This document shows, piece by piece, positions 45,479 through 56,930 of a DNA stretch of 64,000 nucleotides (position 1 is its first letter; each line of letters begins with the position of its first letter). The stretch is from Candidatus Stackebrandtia faecavium. GTDB lineage: Bacteria; Actinomycetota; Actinomycetes; Mycobacteriales; Micromonosporaceae. The position numbers were made by a program, and so were the translations under genes. The notes beneath the pieces are model-generated. The model was not told the DNA's origin. It was given only the letters and a program-made list of their open reading frames with translations, and ran no database searches. The DNA is taken from the NCBI GenBank assembly GCA_019112895.1, contig DXIM01000189.1, positions 1 to 64,000 of the forward strand, in the 5' to 3' direction.

Positions 45479-46062
45479 TGCCACCGTTTTGTGTCCTGCA
45501 CGTGTGCATGGGCAATATTTGTCGCTCGCCGATGGCCGAACGCATTTTGGCTCATCGGGTCGCCCAGCGTGCCGGAGACGACGCCGACGATCTCCTCATG
45601 AGTCATTCGTGCGGCGTCGGTTCGTGGCATGCCGGCCAGAGAATGGATTCTTCGGCCGCGCGGGAACTGCGGAACCGTCAGATTGGGTCGGAAGGTTTTT
45701 CGGCGCGGCAAATCGAGCGCGCCCACATCGAAATCTCGGATCTGATTTTGACCGCGACTACAGAACAATATGACTACGTTTCGATAACGTTTCCCGAAGC
45801 GCGTGAACGCACATTCCTCATTCGCCATTTCGGCGCGATTGTTGCGGGCATGGACGCGTCGAAGTTGCCGGAAAGTGACGGTTCCGCACAAGCCGTTCAC
45901 GCCCGCGGGAAGGCAATCGTGAATGAGGCGAACGAACATCGGGATGAGTTCGAGGCGCAGTCACTCGATGACCCGTGGGGCAGTAGCGGAGCGACGTTTA
46001 CACGTGTCGCCGAAGAAATTGATACCGCGTTGGCGCCGTTCGTTACGAAACTGTTGAGCTGA
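45478..46062 (+). CDS. Low-molecular-weight protein-tyrosine phosphatase
   Basis: Hydrolyses phosphotyrosine, often on secreted or regulatory proteins. The 194-residue product has the N-terminal P-loop CX5R (Cys10-MGNIC-Arg16, then SP), and DDPWGSS with the general-acid Asp near the C-terminus. It overlaps the sua5 stop by one base. Slightly longer than the family norm because of an insert around residues 110-140. Confidence 0.9.
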   Translation: MPPFCVLHVCMGNICRSPMAERILAHRVAQRAGDDADDLLMSHSCGVGSWHAGQRMDSSAARELRNRQIGSEGFSARQIERAHIEISDLILTATTEQYDYVSITFPEARERTFLIRHFGAIVAGMDASKLPESDGSAQAVHARGKAIVNEANEHRDEFEAQSLDDPWGSSGATFTRVAEEIDTALAPFVTKLLS

Positions 46063-46150
46063 ATCGGTTTGTTCGGTTTTGCGGATGCCGATGTCGAAAG
46101 CACACCGATGAGGTGTGTGAGCGGCTTCGCGTACGTGACACGATTGGGCC

Positions 46151-46549
46151 GTGACCAATAAGCTTCGACACATGCCGCCCGCGCTTTACGCGTGCGGCAT
46201 CGTGTTGCTTCCTGCATTGACGATCGGGCTCATCACGCATGGTTGGGCTGGCCTTGCGGGTGCCGGCACCGGCGTCGTGCTGACCGCCGTCGGTTTCGCC
46301 GCGTCGTGGTACTTCGTCGTGTGGACCGAGCCTTTGGGGTTGAAGTTGGTCCTGCCCGCGGGGCTTATGGGGCTAGTGGCCAAGATCATTTTGTTTTCTT
46401 TCGCATTCTTGATGGCGAAACGTTACGAGTGGTCAGGGATGATGCCGATGGCGGCCGCCGCGTTCGTGTCTATTGTGGCGGTTCTAATTGCGTTGATGCT
46501 GTGGGGTTTGCGAACGAAACTGCCGCCGATCGAGCCCCTGGATGACTGA
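46151..46549 (+). CDS. ATP synthase protein I-like membrane protein
   Basis: A 132-residue protein with about four transmembrane segments (YACGIVLLPALTIGLITH and AGLMGLVAKIILFSFAFL among others) just before the atp operon. Position and topology fit the AtpI/UncI family found ahead of atpB, though it is unlike AtpZ, which is encoded next. GTG start. Function may be assistance in c-ring assembly; not shown by the sequence. Confidence 0.65.
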   Translation: MTNKLRHMPPALYACGIVLLPALTIGLITHGWAGLAGAGTGVVLTAVGFAASWYFVVWTEPLGLKLVLPAGLMGLVAKIILFSFAFLMAKRYEWSGMMPMAAAAFVSIVAVLIALMLWGLRTKLPPIEPLDD

Positions 46550-46627
46550 TAGTGATCGCGTCGATGAGTCGATGGCAGTGCTTTCTGTCGGCCTTAGGGC
46601 CGGGTCAGTATGAACGTTGTCGGCTGA

Positions 46628-46633
46628 TAGTCT
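46628..46633 (+). promoter_or_regulatory. Candidate -10 of the atp operon
   Basis: TAGTCT ends 10 nt before ATG 46644, so the transcript would have only a very short leader. Confidence 0.4.
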
Positions 46634-46643
46634 CAGCGCCAAC

Positions 46644-46871
46644 ATGACCAACGACCAGACACCAAAGCCCAGTGGGTCTTCTGGTGCCGAACAAGGTTGG
46701 GCCGTAATCGGCTATCTCCTCGCAGGAATGCTCGTATGGGGAGGCGCCGGTTGGCTGCTCGACATGTGGCTAGGCATCCCCAAGCACCTTGGCACCTTTT
46801 TTGGTGGTGTTCTCGGCGCGGCCGCTGGAATGTACTTGGTGGTCAAAAAACTAGGACAATCCGAAGATTAA
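46644..46871 (+). CDS. AtpZ/AtpI-like small membrane protein
   Basis: A 75-residue protein with two helices: WAVIGYLLAGMLVWGGAGWLL and HLGTFFGGVLGAAAGMYLVV. The GY-L-G-WGG-GWLLD pattern is diagnostic for the AtpZ (DUF2970/F0F1-I) type found ahead of ATP synthase operons. ATG 46644 is chosen for the short leader; an upstream GTG/TTG is possible. atpB follows after 24 nt. Confidence 0.8.
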   Translation: MTNDQTPKPSGSSGAEQGWAVIGYLLAGMLVWGGAGWLLDMWLGIPKHLGTFFGGVLGAAAGMYLVVKKLGQSED

Positions 46872-46895
46872 GAACCAAGGTGAAGGGCGACAACG

Positions 46896-47681
46896 GTGAC
46901 TGGAGCTCCCGCGATACACGCGGCGGAATTCCCCCCGGGTATCCAGAACTTCGAATACCGCGACTGGATTCCCGGACTGCCCGAAGGCACGTTGACCACG
47001 ATCACCTTCGGCGTATTCCTCGCGGTCGGTTTGATCATCTGTTTCTTCATGTTCACGTATCGCAATCCGCAACTCGTGCCGACGAAGAAACAGTGGATCG
47101 CTGAATCTCTCTATGGGTTCGTCCGCAATGGTGTCGCCAAAGAGATTATGGGCCCGCAGGGGGTCCGCTTTGCCCCGTACTTCGCGACGCTTTTCTGTTT
47201 TATCGCGCTGACGAACATGTTGGCGATCGTGCCCATGATGCAGATCTCGCCGAACTCCCACATCGCTTTCCCGGCCGTCTTGGGCATGCTTTCGTGGCTT
47301 ATCTACAACGCGGTCGGCGTCAAACAGCACGGCTTCTTCGGCTACCTCAAGGCAAGCTGTATCCCAACGGGCACCCCCGTCTTGATGTATCCGATCATCA
47401 TCCCCATCGAGTTCCTGTCGAACTTGGTGCTGCGGCCAGTCACGCTGGCGGTCCGGCTTTTTGCGAACATGTTCGCTGGACACATGATCCTGCTGGTCTT
47501 CATCCTCGGCGGCGTTGCCCTGTTTGAGGCCGGTGGCTGGTTTATGGCGGCGTCCCCCATCGCCTTCGTGATGGCAGTCGTCATGACCTTCTTCGAATTC
47601 TTCATCCAGATCTTGCAGGCGTACGTCTTCACCCTGTTGACGGCCGTTTACGTGCAGGGCTCGCTGGCTGAAGAACATTAA
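46896..47681 (+). CDS. atpB: ATP synthase subunit a
   Basis: Proton channel subunit a of Fo. The 261-residue product has several transmembrane helices and the catalytic region RPVTLAVRLFANMFAGH with the essential Arg, plus EFFIQILQAYVFTLLTAVYV. GTG start 46896. An N-terminal pre-helix of about 25 residues (FPPGIQNFEYRDW) is usual in actinobacteria. Confidence 0.97.
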   Translation: MTGAPAIHAAEFPPGIQNFEYRDWIPGLPEGTLTTITFGVFLAVGLIICFFMFTYRNPQLVPTKKQWIAESLYGFVRNGVAKEIMGPQGVRFAPYFATLFCFIALTNMLAIVPMMQISPNSHIAFPAVLGMLSWLIYNAVGVKQHGFFGYLKASCIPTGTPVLMYPIIIPIEFLSNLVLRPVTLAVRLFANMFAGHMILLVFILGGVALFEAGGWFMAASPIAFVMAVVMTFFEFFIQILQAYVFTLLTAVYVQGSLAEEH

Positions 47682-47763
47682 GACTCCCGTGGCGTAGTGG
47701 CCACGAAAGGACAACGTGCGCGTGACGGACACGCCACGCAACCAATGAGGAGAAAGAAACACA

Positions 47764-47973
47764 ATGACTGGAAGCCTTAGCGTTATCGGCTTCGGCCTGT
47801 CCGCCATCGGTGGTGCCATTGGTGTGGGCCTGGTCTTCGCGGCCTGGATCCAAGCGACCGGACGTCAGCCTGAAACCGCCGGCCTCACTCGTCCGATGAT
47901 GTTCGTCGGCGCCGCCCTTGCCGAAGCGCTCGCGCTGTTCGGTCTGCTGTTGGCCTTCATCTACAGCGGCTGA
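47764..47973 (+). CDS. atpE: ATP synthase subunit c
   Basis: Proteolipid of the rotor ring, 69 residues with two transmembrane helices joined by the RQPE loop. Ion-binding Glu54 (ALAEALALFG) lies on helix 2. Neither the Na+-specific GxxQ nor EST pattern is seen, so a proton ring is expected. GAGGAG precedes ATG 47764. Confidence 0.97.
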   Translation: MTGSLSVIGFGLSAIGGAIGVGLVFAAWIQATGRQPETAGLTRPMMFVGAALAEALALFGLLLAFIYSG

Positions 47974-48000
47974 TCGAGTTCGTAACCACTTGGAGCAACC

Positions 48001-48537
48001 ATGAATATGGCAGCAGACGACGGCACCGGAATCATCATCCCGGTCTGGTCCGAAGTCATCGTTGGCACGATTTCGTTCGCGTTGTTGTGCTTCGTCTTGA
48101 TGAAATTTGTCTTCCCCAAAATGGAGGAGATGTACCGTCAGCGCGCTGACGCGATCGAGGGTGGCATTCGGCGTGCCGAAGAGGCCCAGGCCGAGGCTAA
48201 CCAGCTGCTTGAGGAATACAAGCAGAAGATGGCCGAAGCTCGCTCGGAAGCAGCCAGCATTCGTGACGAGGCTCGTGCGGAAGCTATCGCGGCCAAGGAC
48301 GAGATCCTGGCTGAGGCCCGCGAGGAGTCGAGTCGCATCATTGCCGCCGGCAACGAGTCGTTGGCGGCATCTCGCCAGCAGTTGATGACCGAGCTGCGCA
48401 GTGAGGTCGGCGACATTGCCGTTGACCTGGCAGGACGTATTGTTGGTGAGTCACTCGCCGACGAGGCACGTCGGGCCGGAACGGTCGACCGGTTCCTTAC
48501 GGAGCTGGACGACAGCCAAGCTGCGGGAGCTCGCTAA
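48001..48537 (+). CDS. atpF: ATP synthase subunit b
   Basis: Peripheral stalk of the ATP synthase: an N-terminal transmembrane helix (EVIVGTISFALLCFVLMKFV) and a long alternating Ala/Glu/Lys/Arg coiled coil to the C-terminus. The 178-residue length is normal. TTGGAG precedes ATG 48001. Its TAA overlaps the atpH start by one base. Confidence 0.97.
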   Translation: MNMAADDGTGIIIPVWSEVIVGTISFALLCFVLMKFVFPKMEEMYRQRADAIEGGIRRAEEAQAEANQLLEEYKQKMAEARSEAASIRDEARAEAIAAKDEILAEAREESSRIIAAGNESLAASRQQLMTELRSEVGDIAVDLAGRIVGESLADEARRAGTVDRFLTELDDSQAAGAR

Positions 48538-49361
48538 TGACAACCGCTGGTCACGAAGCATTGCAGGCTGGACGTGAGGCGCTGGCTGCCTATGCCAAGC
48601 GCGTCAAGTCCAGCACTCTGCATAAGGTTGCTTCCGAGATGCTCTCGGTCAAACGCACCTTCGCCGACGAACCGCAACTTCGGCGTGCGCTGACGGATCC
48701 GGCTCGCAAGGCGGACGACCGCGCCGGCCTGGCCGAGCAGCTCCTTTCGGGGAAAGTCTCGGCCGGAACGTTGAAGGTCATCCTCACGATCGTCAAGGGC
48801 CGCTGGTCCACCCCCGGTGAGTTTCTCAACGCTGTCGAGGAAGTCGCCGTGGACGCATTGTTGACCGCGGGTGCGGCCGACGATGTGCTCGCTGACGTCG
48901 AGGATGAGCTTTTCCGGTTCGTGCGCTTGGTCGAAGGTGACGACGAGCTTTACGCCGCGTTGAACGACAGCCGCGCTGATGCATCGGCGCGTGCAGGGTT
49001 CGTACGGACTCTGTTGTCCGACAAGGCCAACGAGCTGACTGTTCGGCTGACCGAGGTGGCTGCATACGGTTACGGCGGTCGTCGTTTCGACGCGGCCGTG
49101 AACAGGCTCGTGGAGCGCGCTGCGGAGAAGCGGGAAGAGCGGGTTGCGTACGTGACGGTGGCACATCCGCTGCCGGATGCGCAAGAGTCCGCACTGGCGC
49201 AGAAGCTTTCGCAGATATATCAGCAACCGGTACACACCATGGTCACGGTGGATCCAGAAGCCATCGGTGGCATTAGTGTCCAGATTGGACACGATCTGTA
49301 CGACGGCACCGTTGCCCGGCGCCTAACCGAAGCCCGAAAGGCGCTGACCGGTCGACGTTAA
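48537..49361 (+). CDS. atpH: ATP synthase subunit delta
   Basis: Delta (OSCP) connects stalk to F1. 274 residues, about 90 longer than E. coli delta, as is usual for actinobacteria, where an N-terminal extension can resemble subunit b. The last part (VTVDPEAIGGISVQIGHDLYD) is the family signature. Coupled to atpF by a one-base overlap. Confidence 0.95.
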   Translation: MTTAGHEALQAGREALAAYAKRVKSSTLHKVASEMLSVKRTFADEPQLRRALTDPARKADDRAGLAEQLLSGKVSAGTLKVILTIVKGRWSTPGEFLNAVEEVAVDALLTAGAADDVLADVEDELFRFVRLVEGDDELYAALNDSRADASARAGFVRTLLSDKANELTVRLTEVAAYGYGGRRFDAAVNRLVERAAEKREERVAYVTVAHPLPDAQESALAQKLSQIYQQPVHTMVTVDPEAIGGISVQIGHDLYDGTVARRLTEARKALTGRR

Positions 49362-49406
49362 CCGTCCGGTACCAGCACGAAGAAAGAAACTGAGGGATAG
49401 ACAAAG

Positions 49407-50984
49407 ATGGCAGAGCTGACCATCTCCTCCGAGGAGATACGCAGCGCGCTTGACGCCTACGTCTCGTCGTACCGGCCGGAGATCTCCCGTGAGGAGGTCG
49501 GTGTCGTCACCGAGGCCGGCGACGGTATCGCCATCGTGGAAGGCCTGCCTTCCGCGATGTTCAACGAGATTCTCGAATTCGAAAACGGCACCATCGGGAT
49601 GGCTCAGAACCTGAACGTCCGCGACATCGGTGTCGTCGTTCTCGGCGACTACGCCAAGATCGAAGAGGGCCAGCAGGTCAAGCGCACCGGTAAAGTCCTG
49701 TCCGTGCCGGTCGGCGACAAATTCCTGGGCCGCGTTGTCAACGCGCTCGGTGAGCCGATCGACGAACTCGGCGACATCGAAGCTGAGGGCACGCGTGAGC
49801 TCGAGCTGCAGGCGCCGGACGTCATGTCGCGCCAAAGCGTGTGCGAGCCGGTCGAGACCGGAATCAAGGCGATCGACTCGATGACGGCCGTCGGCCGCGG
49901 TCAGCGTCAGCTGATCATCGGCGACCGCAAGACCGGCAAGACCCAGGTCTGCATCGACACGATCATCAACCAGAAAAAGAACTGGGAATCCGGCGACCCG
50001 AACAAGCAGGTGCGCTGCATCTACGTCGCGGTCGGCCAGAAGGCCTCGACCGTGGCCTCGGTCAAAGGCATGCTCGAAGAGCACGGCGCGATGGAATACA
50101 CCACCATCGTCAGCGCTTCGGCCTCCGACCCCGCCGGTTTGAAATACCTCGCCCCGTACACGGGTTCGTCCATCGGACAGCACTGGATGTACGGCGGAAA
50201 GCACGTCTTGATCGTCTTCGACGACCTTTCGAAGCAGGCCGAGGCCTACCGTGCGGTGTCGCTACTGCTGCGTCGCCCGCCGGGCCGTGAAGCCTTCCCC
50301 GGTGACGTGTTCTATCTGCACTCCCGCTTGCTGGAACGTTGCGCGAAGCTGTCCGACGAGCTTGGCGGCGGTTCGATGACCGGCCTGCCGATCATCGAGA
50401 CCAAGGCCGGCGACATTTCGCAGTTCATCCCGACCAACGTCATTTCGATCACCGACGGCCAGGTCTTCCTCGAAGAGGGCCTGTTCAACTCCGGTGTGCG
50501 TCCCGCCATCAACGTCGGTACTTCGGTGTCGCGTGTCGGTGGTGCCGCTCAGCCGAAGGGCATGAAGAAGGTCGCTGGTTCGTTGCGTCTGGACTTGGCG
50601 CAGTACCGTGAACTGGAAGCGTTCGCGGCGTTCTCGTCGGACCTGGATGCGGCTTCGAAGGCACAGCTCGAGCGCGGGCAGCGCCTGGTCGAGTTGCTGA
50701 AGCAGGGTGTGGCCGAACCGTTCCCGATGGAAGAGGAAACCGTTTCGGTGTGGGCCGGTACCTCCGGCCAGCTCGACGACGTCCCCGTCAGCGACATTCG
50801 CCGCTTCGAGTCCGAATTCCTGTCCTACCTGCGGCACAACCACCGCGAGGTTCTGGACACCATCGCCAACACCGGAAAGCTCGAGGACGACTCGAAGGCG
50901 ACGCTGAGCGACGCAGTCGGTCGTTTCAAATCGATGTTCCTGGCCACCGACGAAAGCGGTGCGGCCGAGGAAAAGAAGGGCTAG
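49407..50984 (+). CDS. atpA: ATP synthase subunit alpha
   Basis: Non-catalytic F1 nucleotide-binding subunit. The 525-residue product has the P-loop GDRKTGKTQ, the [20 protein letters not shown] catch loop and the conserved SGLARIG-like [14 protein letters not shown] region. AGAAAGAAACTGAGG precedes ATG 49407. Confidence 0.98.
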   Translation: MAELTISSEEIRSALDAYVSSYRPEISREEVGVVTEAGDGIAIVEGLPSAMFNEILEFENGTIGMAQNLNVRDIGVVVLGDYAKIEEGQQVKRTGKVLSVPVGDKFLGRVVNALGEPIDELGDIEAEGTRELELQAPDVMSRQSVCEPVETGIKAIDSMTAVGRGQRQLIIGDRKTGKTQVCIDTIINQKKNWESGDPNKQVRCIYVAVGQKASTVASVKGMLEEHGAMEYTTIVSASASDPAGLKYLAPYTGSSIGQHWMYGGKHVLIVFDDLSKQAEAYRAVSLLLRRPPGREAFPGDVFYLHSRLLERCAKLSDELGGGSMTGLPIIETKAGDISQFIPTNVISITDGQVFLEEGLFNSGVRPAINVGTSVSRVGGAAQPKGMKKVAGSLRLDLAQYRELEAFAAFSSDLDAASKAQLERGQRLVELLKQGVAEPFPMEEETVSVWAGTSGQLDDVPVSDIRRFESEFLSYLRHNHREVLDTIANTGKLEDDSKATLSDAVGRFKSMFLATDESGAAEEKKG

Positions 50985-50987
50985 TCC

Positions 50988-53340
<2,353 letters not shown>

Positions 53341-53360
53341 AGCGCTTCGTCACAGCACAA

Positions 53361-53400
53361 AACGCTCGGCCGGTCGAAACCGGCCGAGCGTTCTTCGTTT
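53361..53400. terminator. Terminator at the end of the atp operon
   Basis: 14-bp perfect stem AACGCTCGGCCGGT/ACCGGCCGAGCGTT (53361-53374 with 53379-53392), loop CGAA, then CTTCGTTT. As the 5' side has an A-run (CACAAAA) it may also serve the convergent def gene. Confidence 0.88.
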
Positions 53401-53447
53401 CCGATGCGGCTTGACGCCGGCGCAGTTGTGGCACCGGCGCGGCTGGA

Positions 53448-53987
53448 TCAGCGCGCGGGCCGTTCGGTCGACAGCCCCGCCTCGGTGAGTAGTTTCTTGC
53501 GTAGTTTCTTCGGTAGCCGGTCGACGAAGACGATGCCGTTGAGGTGATCGGTTTCGTGCTGCAGGCACCGCGCGACGTAGCCTTCGCCCGTCAGAGTGGT
53601 TGGTTTGCCATACATGTCGTATCCGCTCACGGTCGCGGTGTCGACCCGCGCGGTGTCCGTGTACTGTCCGGGCACCGATAGACAGCCTTCGCTGTCGGTT
53701 ACGAGAGTGCGGGGCGGCGGCTGTTCTTCCAGGACCGGATTCACGATGTGTCCGATGGCGCGACCGCCTTTGCGGTCGTCGATGTCCATGACGAATACGG
53801 ATAGGTCGACGCCGATCTGGTTCGCGGCGAGGCCGACGCCTTCGGCCTCGTACATGCTCGCGAACATGTCGGCGATGAGGGTGACGAGGTCGTCGTCGAA
53901 CGTCGTCACTTTCTGGCATGGACGGTGCAGCACCGGATCGCCGTAATGGACGATCGGATGTGCCTTGCCGTTTTCTGGCACGCTCAA
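53448..53987 (-). CDS. def: Peptide deformylase
   Basis: Removes the formyl group from nascent proteins. Contains all three motifs: GVGLAANQIGV, EGCLSVPGQY and HETDHLNGIVF with metal ligands Cys, His, His. A TTG at 53987 (MSVPENGKAHPIVHYGDP) gives 179 residues and has GGGAG upstream; GTG 53981 is an alternative. The longer open frame upstream is not coding for this protein. Stands between the atp terminator and an unrelated iron gene. Confidence 0.92.
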   Translation of the reverse strand: MSVPENGKAHPIVHYGDPVLHRPCQKVTTFDDDLVTLIADMFASMYEAEGVGLAANQIGVDLSVFVMDIDDRKGGRAIGHIVNPVLEEQPPPRTLVTDSEGCLSVPGQYTDTARVDTATVSGYDMYGKPTTLTGEGYVARCLQHETDHLNGIVFVDRLPKKLRKKLLTEAGLSTERPAR

Positions 53988-54108
53988 TGTTCTTCTCCCG
54001 GGACTTGCATACGGAGACGACTGTGTGTCGGTTGTTATTTGTGGCAATAAGGATTGCAGACGTGGCATGCGCCCCGCATGGGCGCCCGCGGCCGATCCCG
54101 GGCTCGCG

Positions 54109-54939
54109 CTAATCGTCTTCGTCGGTGGCGTGGTGGTCGAGGTTGACGGTTCCGACCTTCCAGTAACCGTCGAACTCTGCCCGCTCGCGCGGAAGTCCGA
54201 GCTCTTTGCGGAAGTAGCGGCGGATGGGACGTAGCATCCCGGCTTCTCCGGCCATCCATACGAAGTATTCGCTGTCGGGAAGTTCGACGGCACGCAGCGC
54301 CTGCTCCAGCCGGCTGGGTTTCCCTTCTCGGTAGAGGTACCGGACTTCGATCCCGGCGTCGCCGGTGAGTTCTTGAACTTCTTCGGCGGACGGGACTTCG
54401 ATGACGGCGACGCCGCGCGCGGAGGCGGGAAGTTCTTCGATCCAGCGGCTGAGCGCGGGTAGGGCGGTCTCGTCGCCGCCGAGGATGTACCACGGATGTG
54501 TCGTTGGATAATGTTTCGAACCCCGCGGCCCGAACACCCCGATTTCGTCGCCGGGCTTGGCATCGATGGCCCATCGTCCTGCGACACCGTGTTCGTGCAG
54601 CACGAAGTCGATGGTGAGTTCCCCTGTTTTGTTGTTGAAGTCGCGGACCGTGTAGTCGCGGAAGATGGGCGCGGGCTGTTGCGGGTCCATCGCCAGGCGG
54701 TTATCGGCGATGTCGGGGACCACGAGTTCGCCCGTCTCCGGGTTCGGGAACATGATCTTGACGTGGTCGGCGATGGCCATGGGGTAGTACGGGAACTCGG
54801 GCTCGAGGTCGTTTCCGGTGAGGACGATGCGTCGCATCAGTGGGGTCAGCGTCTCGCAGCGGTCGACTTGGAGCACACGTCGGCGGAGCTGATGGCGGGT
54901 GATCTCGATTTCCGGGATCGTAGCTGCGGTATCGGTCAT
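54109..54939 (-). CDS. Siderophore-interacting protein (FAD-dependent ferric-siderophore reductase-like)
   Basis: Reduces or handles ferric siderophores to release iron. The 276-residue product has the FAD-binding 9 / SIP region: RRRVLQVDRCETLTPLMRRI, FRDYTVRDFNN (R-x-Y-T flavin motif), and YILGGDETALPALSRWIEEL, with C-terminal VWMAGEAGMLRPIRRYFR. The ATG lies 66 bp from an IdeR-type iron box. No siderophore genes are adjacent in this window. Confidence 0.92.
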   Translation of the reverse strand: MTDTAATIPEIEITRHQLRRRVLQVDRCETLTPLMRRIVLTGNDLEPEFPYYPMAIADHVKIMFPNPETGELVVPDIADNRLAMDPQQPAPIFRDYTVRDFNNKTGELTIDFVLHEHGVAGRWAIDAKPGDEIGVFGPRGSKHYPTTHPWYILGGDETALPALSRWIEELPASARGVAVIEVPSAEEVQELTGDAGIEVRYLYREGKPSRLEQALRAVELPDSEYFVWMAGEAGMLRPIRRYFRKELGLPRERAEFDGYWKVGTVNLDHHATDEDD

Positions 54940-55004
54940 CGGGTGGTCCTTTCGTCCGATGGTCGACGTCGGCGTGGCCGCGCTGGCGCGCCGAGAGGTC
55001 CTTC

Positions 55005-55023
55005 GCAGGTAAGGCTACCCTTA
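55005..55023. promoter_or_regulatory. IdeR/DtxR-type iron box
   Basis: The 19-nt site GCAGGTAAGGCTACCCTTA matches the consensus TTAGGTTAGGCTAACCTAA at 14 of 19 positions and lies between the SIP gene (minus) and the MarR gene (plus). The core AGG-AGGCTA-CCT is intact. It suggests iron-dependent repression of the SIP gene. Confidence 0.7.
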
Positions 55024-55136
55024 GGTTTCGCTCGTTTCATATGCGCGTCCTCATACTGTCGGTGAAGGTGCCCATCGACTCAGGATTCTCGGCTCGATAA
55101 GGTGGCGATTAATTACACCGCGAGTGAAGGTGACTC

Positions 55137-55685
55137 ATGACCCGACGAGAATCCGATGACACCGATGAGCTGGTTGAACATTGGCGTTCAGTAGTTCCGC
55201 AGATTGACCCTCAGGTGGAACGCGTCGTTGATCGGATTCTGATCGCTGCACGGTATCTGGACAGGCTGGCCGGGGATATGGCTGCCAAACACGAGCTGCA
55301 GCGCGCCGATTATGAGATTCTCGCCCGCCTGTTTTGGGTCGGTCCGCCGTACCGTCTGCGACCGAGTCAGCTCGCGGCCGGCACGATGACGGCCGCGACC
55401 ACGATCACGAGCCGGTTGGACCGGATGCAGCGGCGCGGGTTGATCACGCGCAGCCGCGATGCGAAGGACCGCCGGGTGCTGGCCGCCGAGTTGACGGATG
55501 AGGGACGCGACCTGTTCGAGCGGATCGTTGCGGAGCAGGCTGCGATGGAGCGCGAGATTTTCTCGCAGCTCAGCGGCGGTGAGCTGGACTCCTTGGCCAA
55601 GTTGTTGAATTCGTCGATGACCGCGTTGGAGTCGAGGCTGGGGGCTGCTCCGCGGCGCGTGACGTTGGCCCTTTCTGGCGAGTGA
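55137..55685 (+). CDS. MarR-family transcriptional regulator
   Basis: A 182-residue winged-helix regulator: recognition region RPSQLAAGTMTAATTITSRL, wing GLITRSRDAKDRRVLAAELT, and the dimerisation helices at both ends. Such proteins repress detoxification or efflux genes and release DNA on binding a phenolic ligand. The Shine-Dalgarno is GAAGGTGA. It is divergent from the SIP gene; its target is unknown. Confidence 0.9.
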   Translation: MTRRESDDTDELVEHWRSVVPQIDPQVERVVDRILIAARYLDRLAGDMAAKHELQRADYEILARLFWVGPPYRLRPSQLAAGTMTAATTITSRLDRMQRRGLITRSRDAKDRRVLAAELTDEGRDLFERIVAEQAAMEREIFSQLSGGELDSLAKLLNSSMTALESRLGAAPRRVTLALSGE

Positions 55686-55872
55686 CGCCACGGAACGTGT
55701 CCGTTCGCATATAAATCAGCCATATTTTGAGAAAACTACGATTCGGGACTATCTGAAATTGTAGTACTAAGTGGTAGCTTCACATCTACGAATATATATG
55801 TCTTCCTGTTGTTTGCGTCACATCCGATCTATCGCCGGAGCGTGACGCCAGCAGGATCGTAGAGGAGACACC

Positions 55873-56889
55873 ATGCCCAAACGAGTAATCGGATGGTGCG
55901 TAGCAGCCACGGCGGCGATCGCGCTGGTGCTGGGAATGACCACCCCAGCCAGCGCATCGATCACCGCGGAAGTGTGGAACACCGATGGTGACCGACTCGT
56001 TGTTCGCGCAGAGCCCACCCCCGACAGCGCCGAAATCACGAGGCTGACCGAAGGCACTTCGGTGACCCTCGACTGTCAGACCGAAGGCACCGAGGTCAAC
56101 GGCACCAAGCTGTGGGATTACCTGCCCGAATATGACGGTTACGTCACCGACGCATACATCTACACCGGACACGACGGTCGCCACCCCGACCTTGGCGAAT
56201 GCGAAGGTGACGCGTCCGCAATGGTGGAAGGTTTCGACAACTCCAACAACAACCCGGGAACGATGGACTTCGATGCCATTGCCCAGGACTTCGGGTTTGG
56301 CATCTTCAAAGCCACCGAAAGCACCGACTTCGTCGATGTCGAATTCAAGGAACGGTTCCAGGCCGCCCAAGGCAAGATCATCACCGGTGCCTACCACTTC
56401 TTTGACCCACGCACCGACGGTGTTGCCCAAGCCGAACACAACCTGGCGGTCCTCGACGACGCCGGATACGACGTGTCGGCCGACGACACTCTGCCGATCA
56501 TGGTGGACGTCGAGCCCAATTACGTCGAAGAGGACACCGGCTTCTGCTTCGATACGGACGCGGCCACGATGAACACCCGACTGTCTGACTACATTGCTCA
56601 CATCGTTGAAGTGACCGGCGAAAAGCCCATCGTGTACACCAACGGCGAAATGATCAACGACTGCGGTCTCGACACCGCGCCGTTGGTCGACCACCCGCTC
56701 GCCGTGCCCGCCTGGTACGAGCACGGCGAAGAGGACCCACAGGCAGCCGCCCAGGCGCTCGGTTGGGACACCTGGACGATTTGGCAGTACCGCGCCTCGA
56801 TCGACCTGCCCGGTGGTGACGGCGTCGCTGCGCTGGCCGACCGTTTCCACGGCGACGAACAAGCCCTAGCCGAATTGGCGCAGGGATAG
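55873..56889 (+). CDS. Secreted GH25 lysozyme with SH3-like module
   Basis: Muramidase that cleaves peptidoglycan. 338 residues: signal peptide (MPKRVIGWCVAATAAIALVL, cut near ASA, about residue 28), an SH3-like domain (about 33-115) with one Cys pair, then the GH25 barrel: GFDNSNNNP with Asp122 and PIMVDVEPN with Asp212/Glu214 as the catalytic acidic pair. AGAGGAG precedes ATG 55873. The intergenic DNA upstream is unusually A+T-rich. The SH3-like region is closely like that of the next gene. Confidence 0.9.
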   Translation: MPKRVIGWCVAATAAIALVLGMTTPASASITAEVWNTDGDRLVVRAEPTPDSAEITRLTEGTSVTLDCQTEGTEVNGTKLWDYLPEYDGYVTDAYIYTGHDGRHPDLGECEGDASAMVEGFDNSNNNPGTMDFDAIAQDFGFGIFKATESTDFVDVEFKERFQAAQGKIITGAYHFFDPRTDGVAQAEHNLAVLDDAGYDVSADDTLPIMVDVEPNYVEEDTGFCFDTDAATMNTRLSDYIAHIVEVTGEKPIVYTNGEMINDCGLDTAPLVDHPLAVPAWYEHGEEDPQAAAQALGWDTWTIWQYRASIDLPGGDGVAALADRFHGDEQALAELAQG

Positions 56890-56930
56890 CCGCTTTCTCA
56901 TCCACATCCCCTCAAATCATTGGAGAAACC

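Noticed and set aside
53988..54587. N-terminal extension of the deformylase frame, overlapping the SIP gene
   Set aside because: The extension is antisense-like in composition and the TTG at 53987 gives the family length with an upstream GGGAG.
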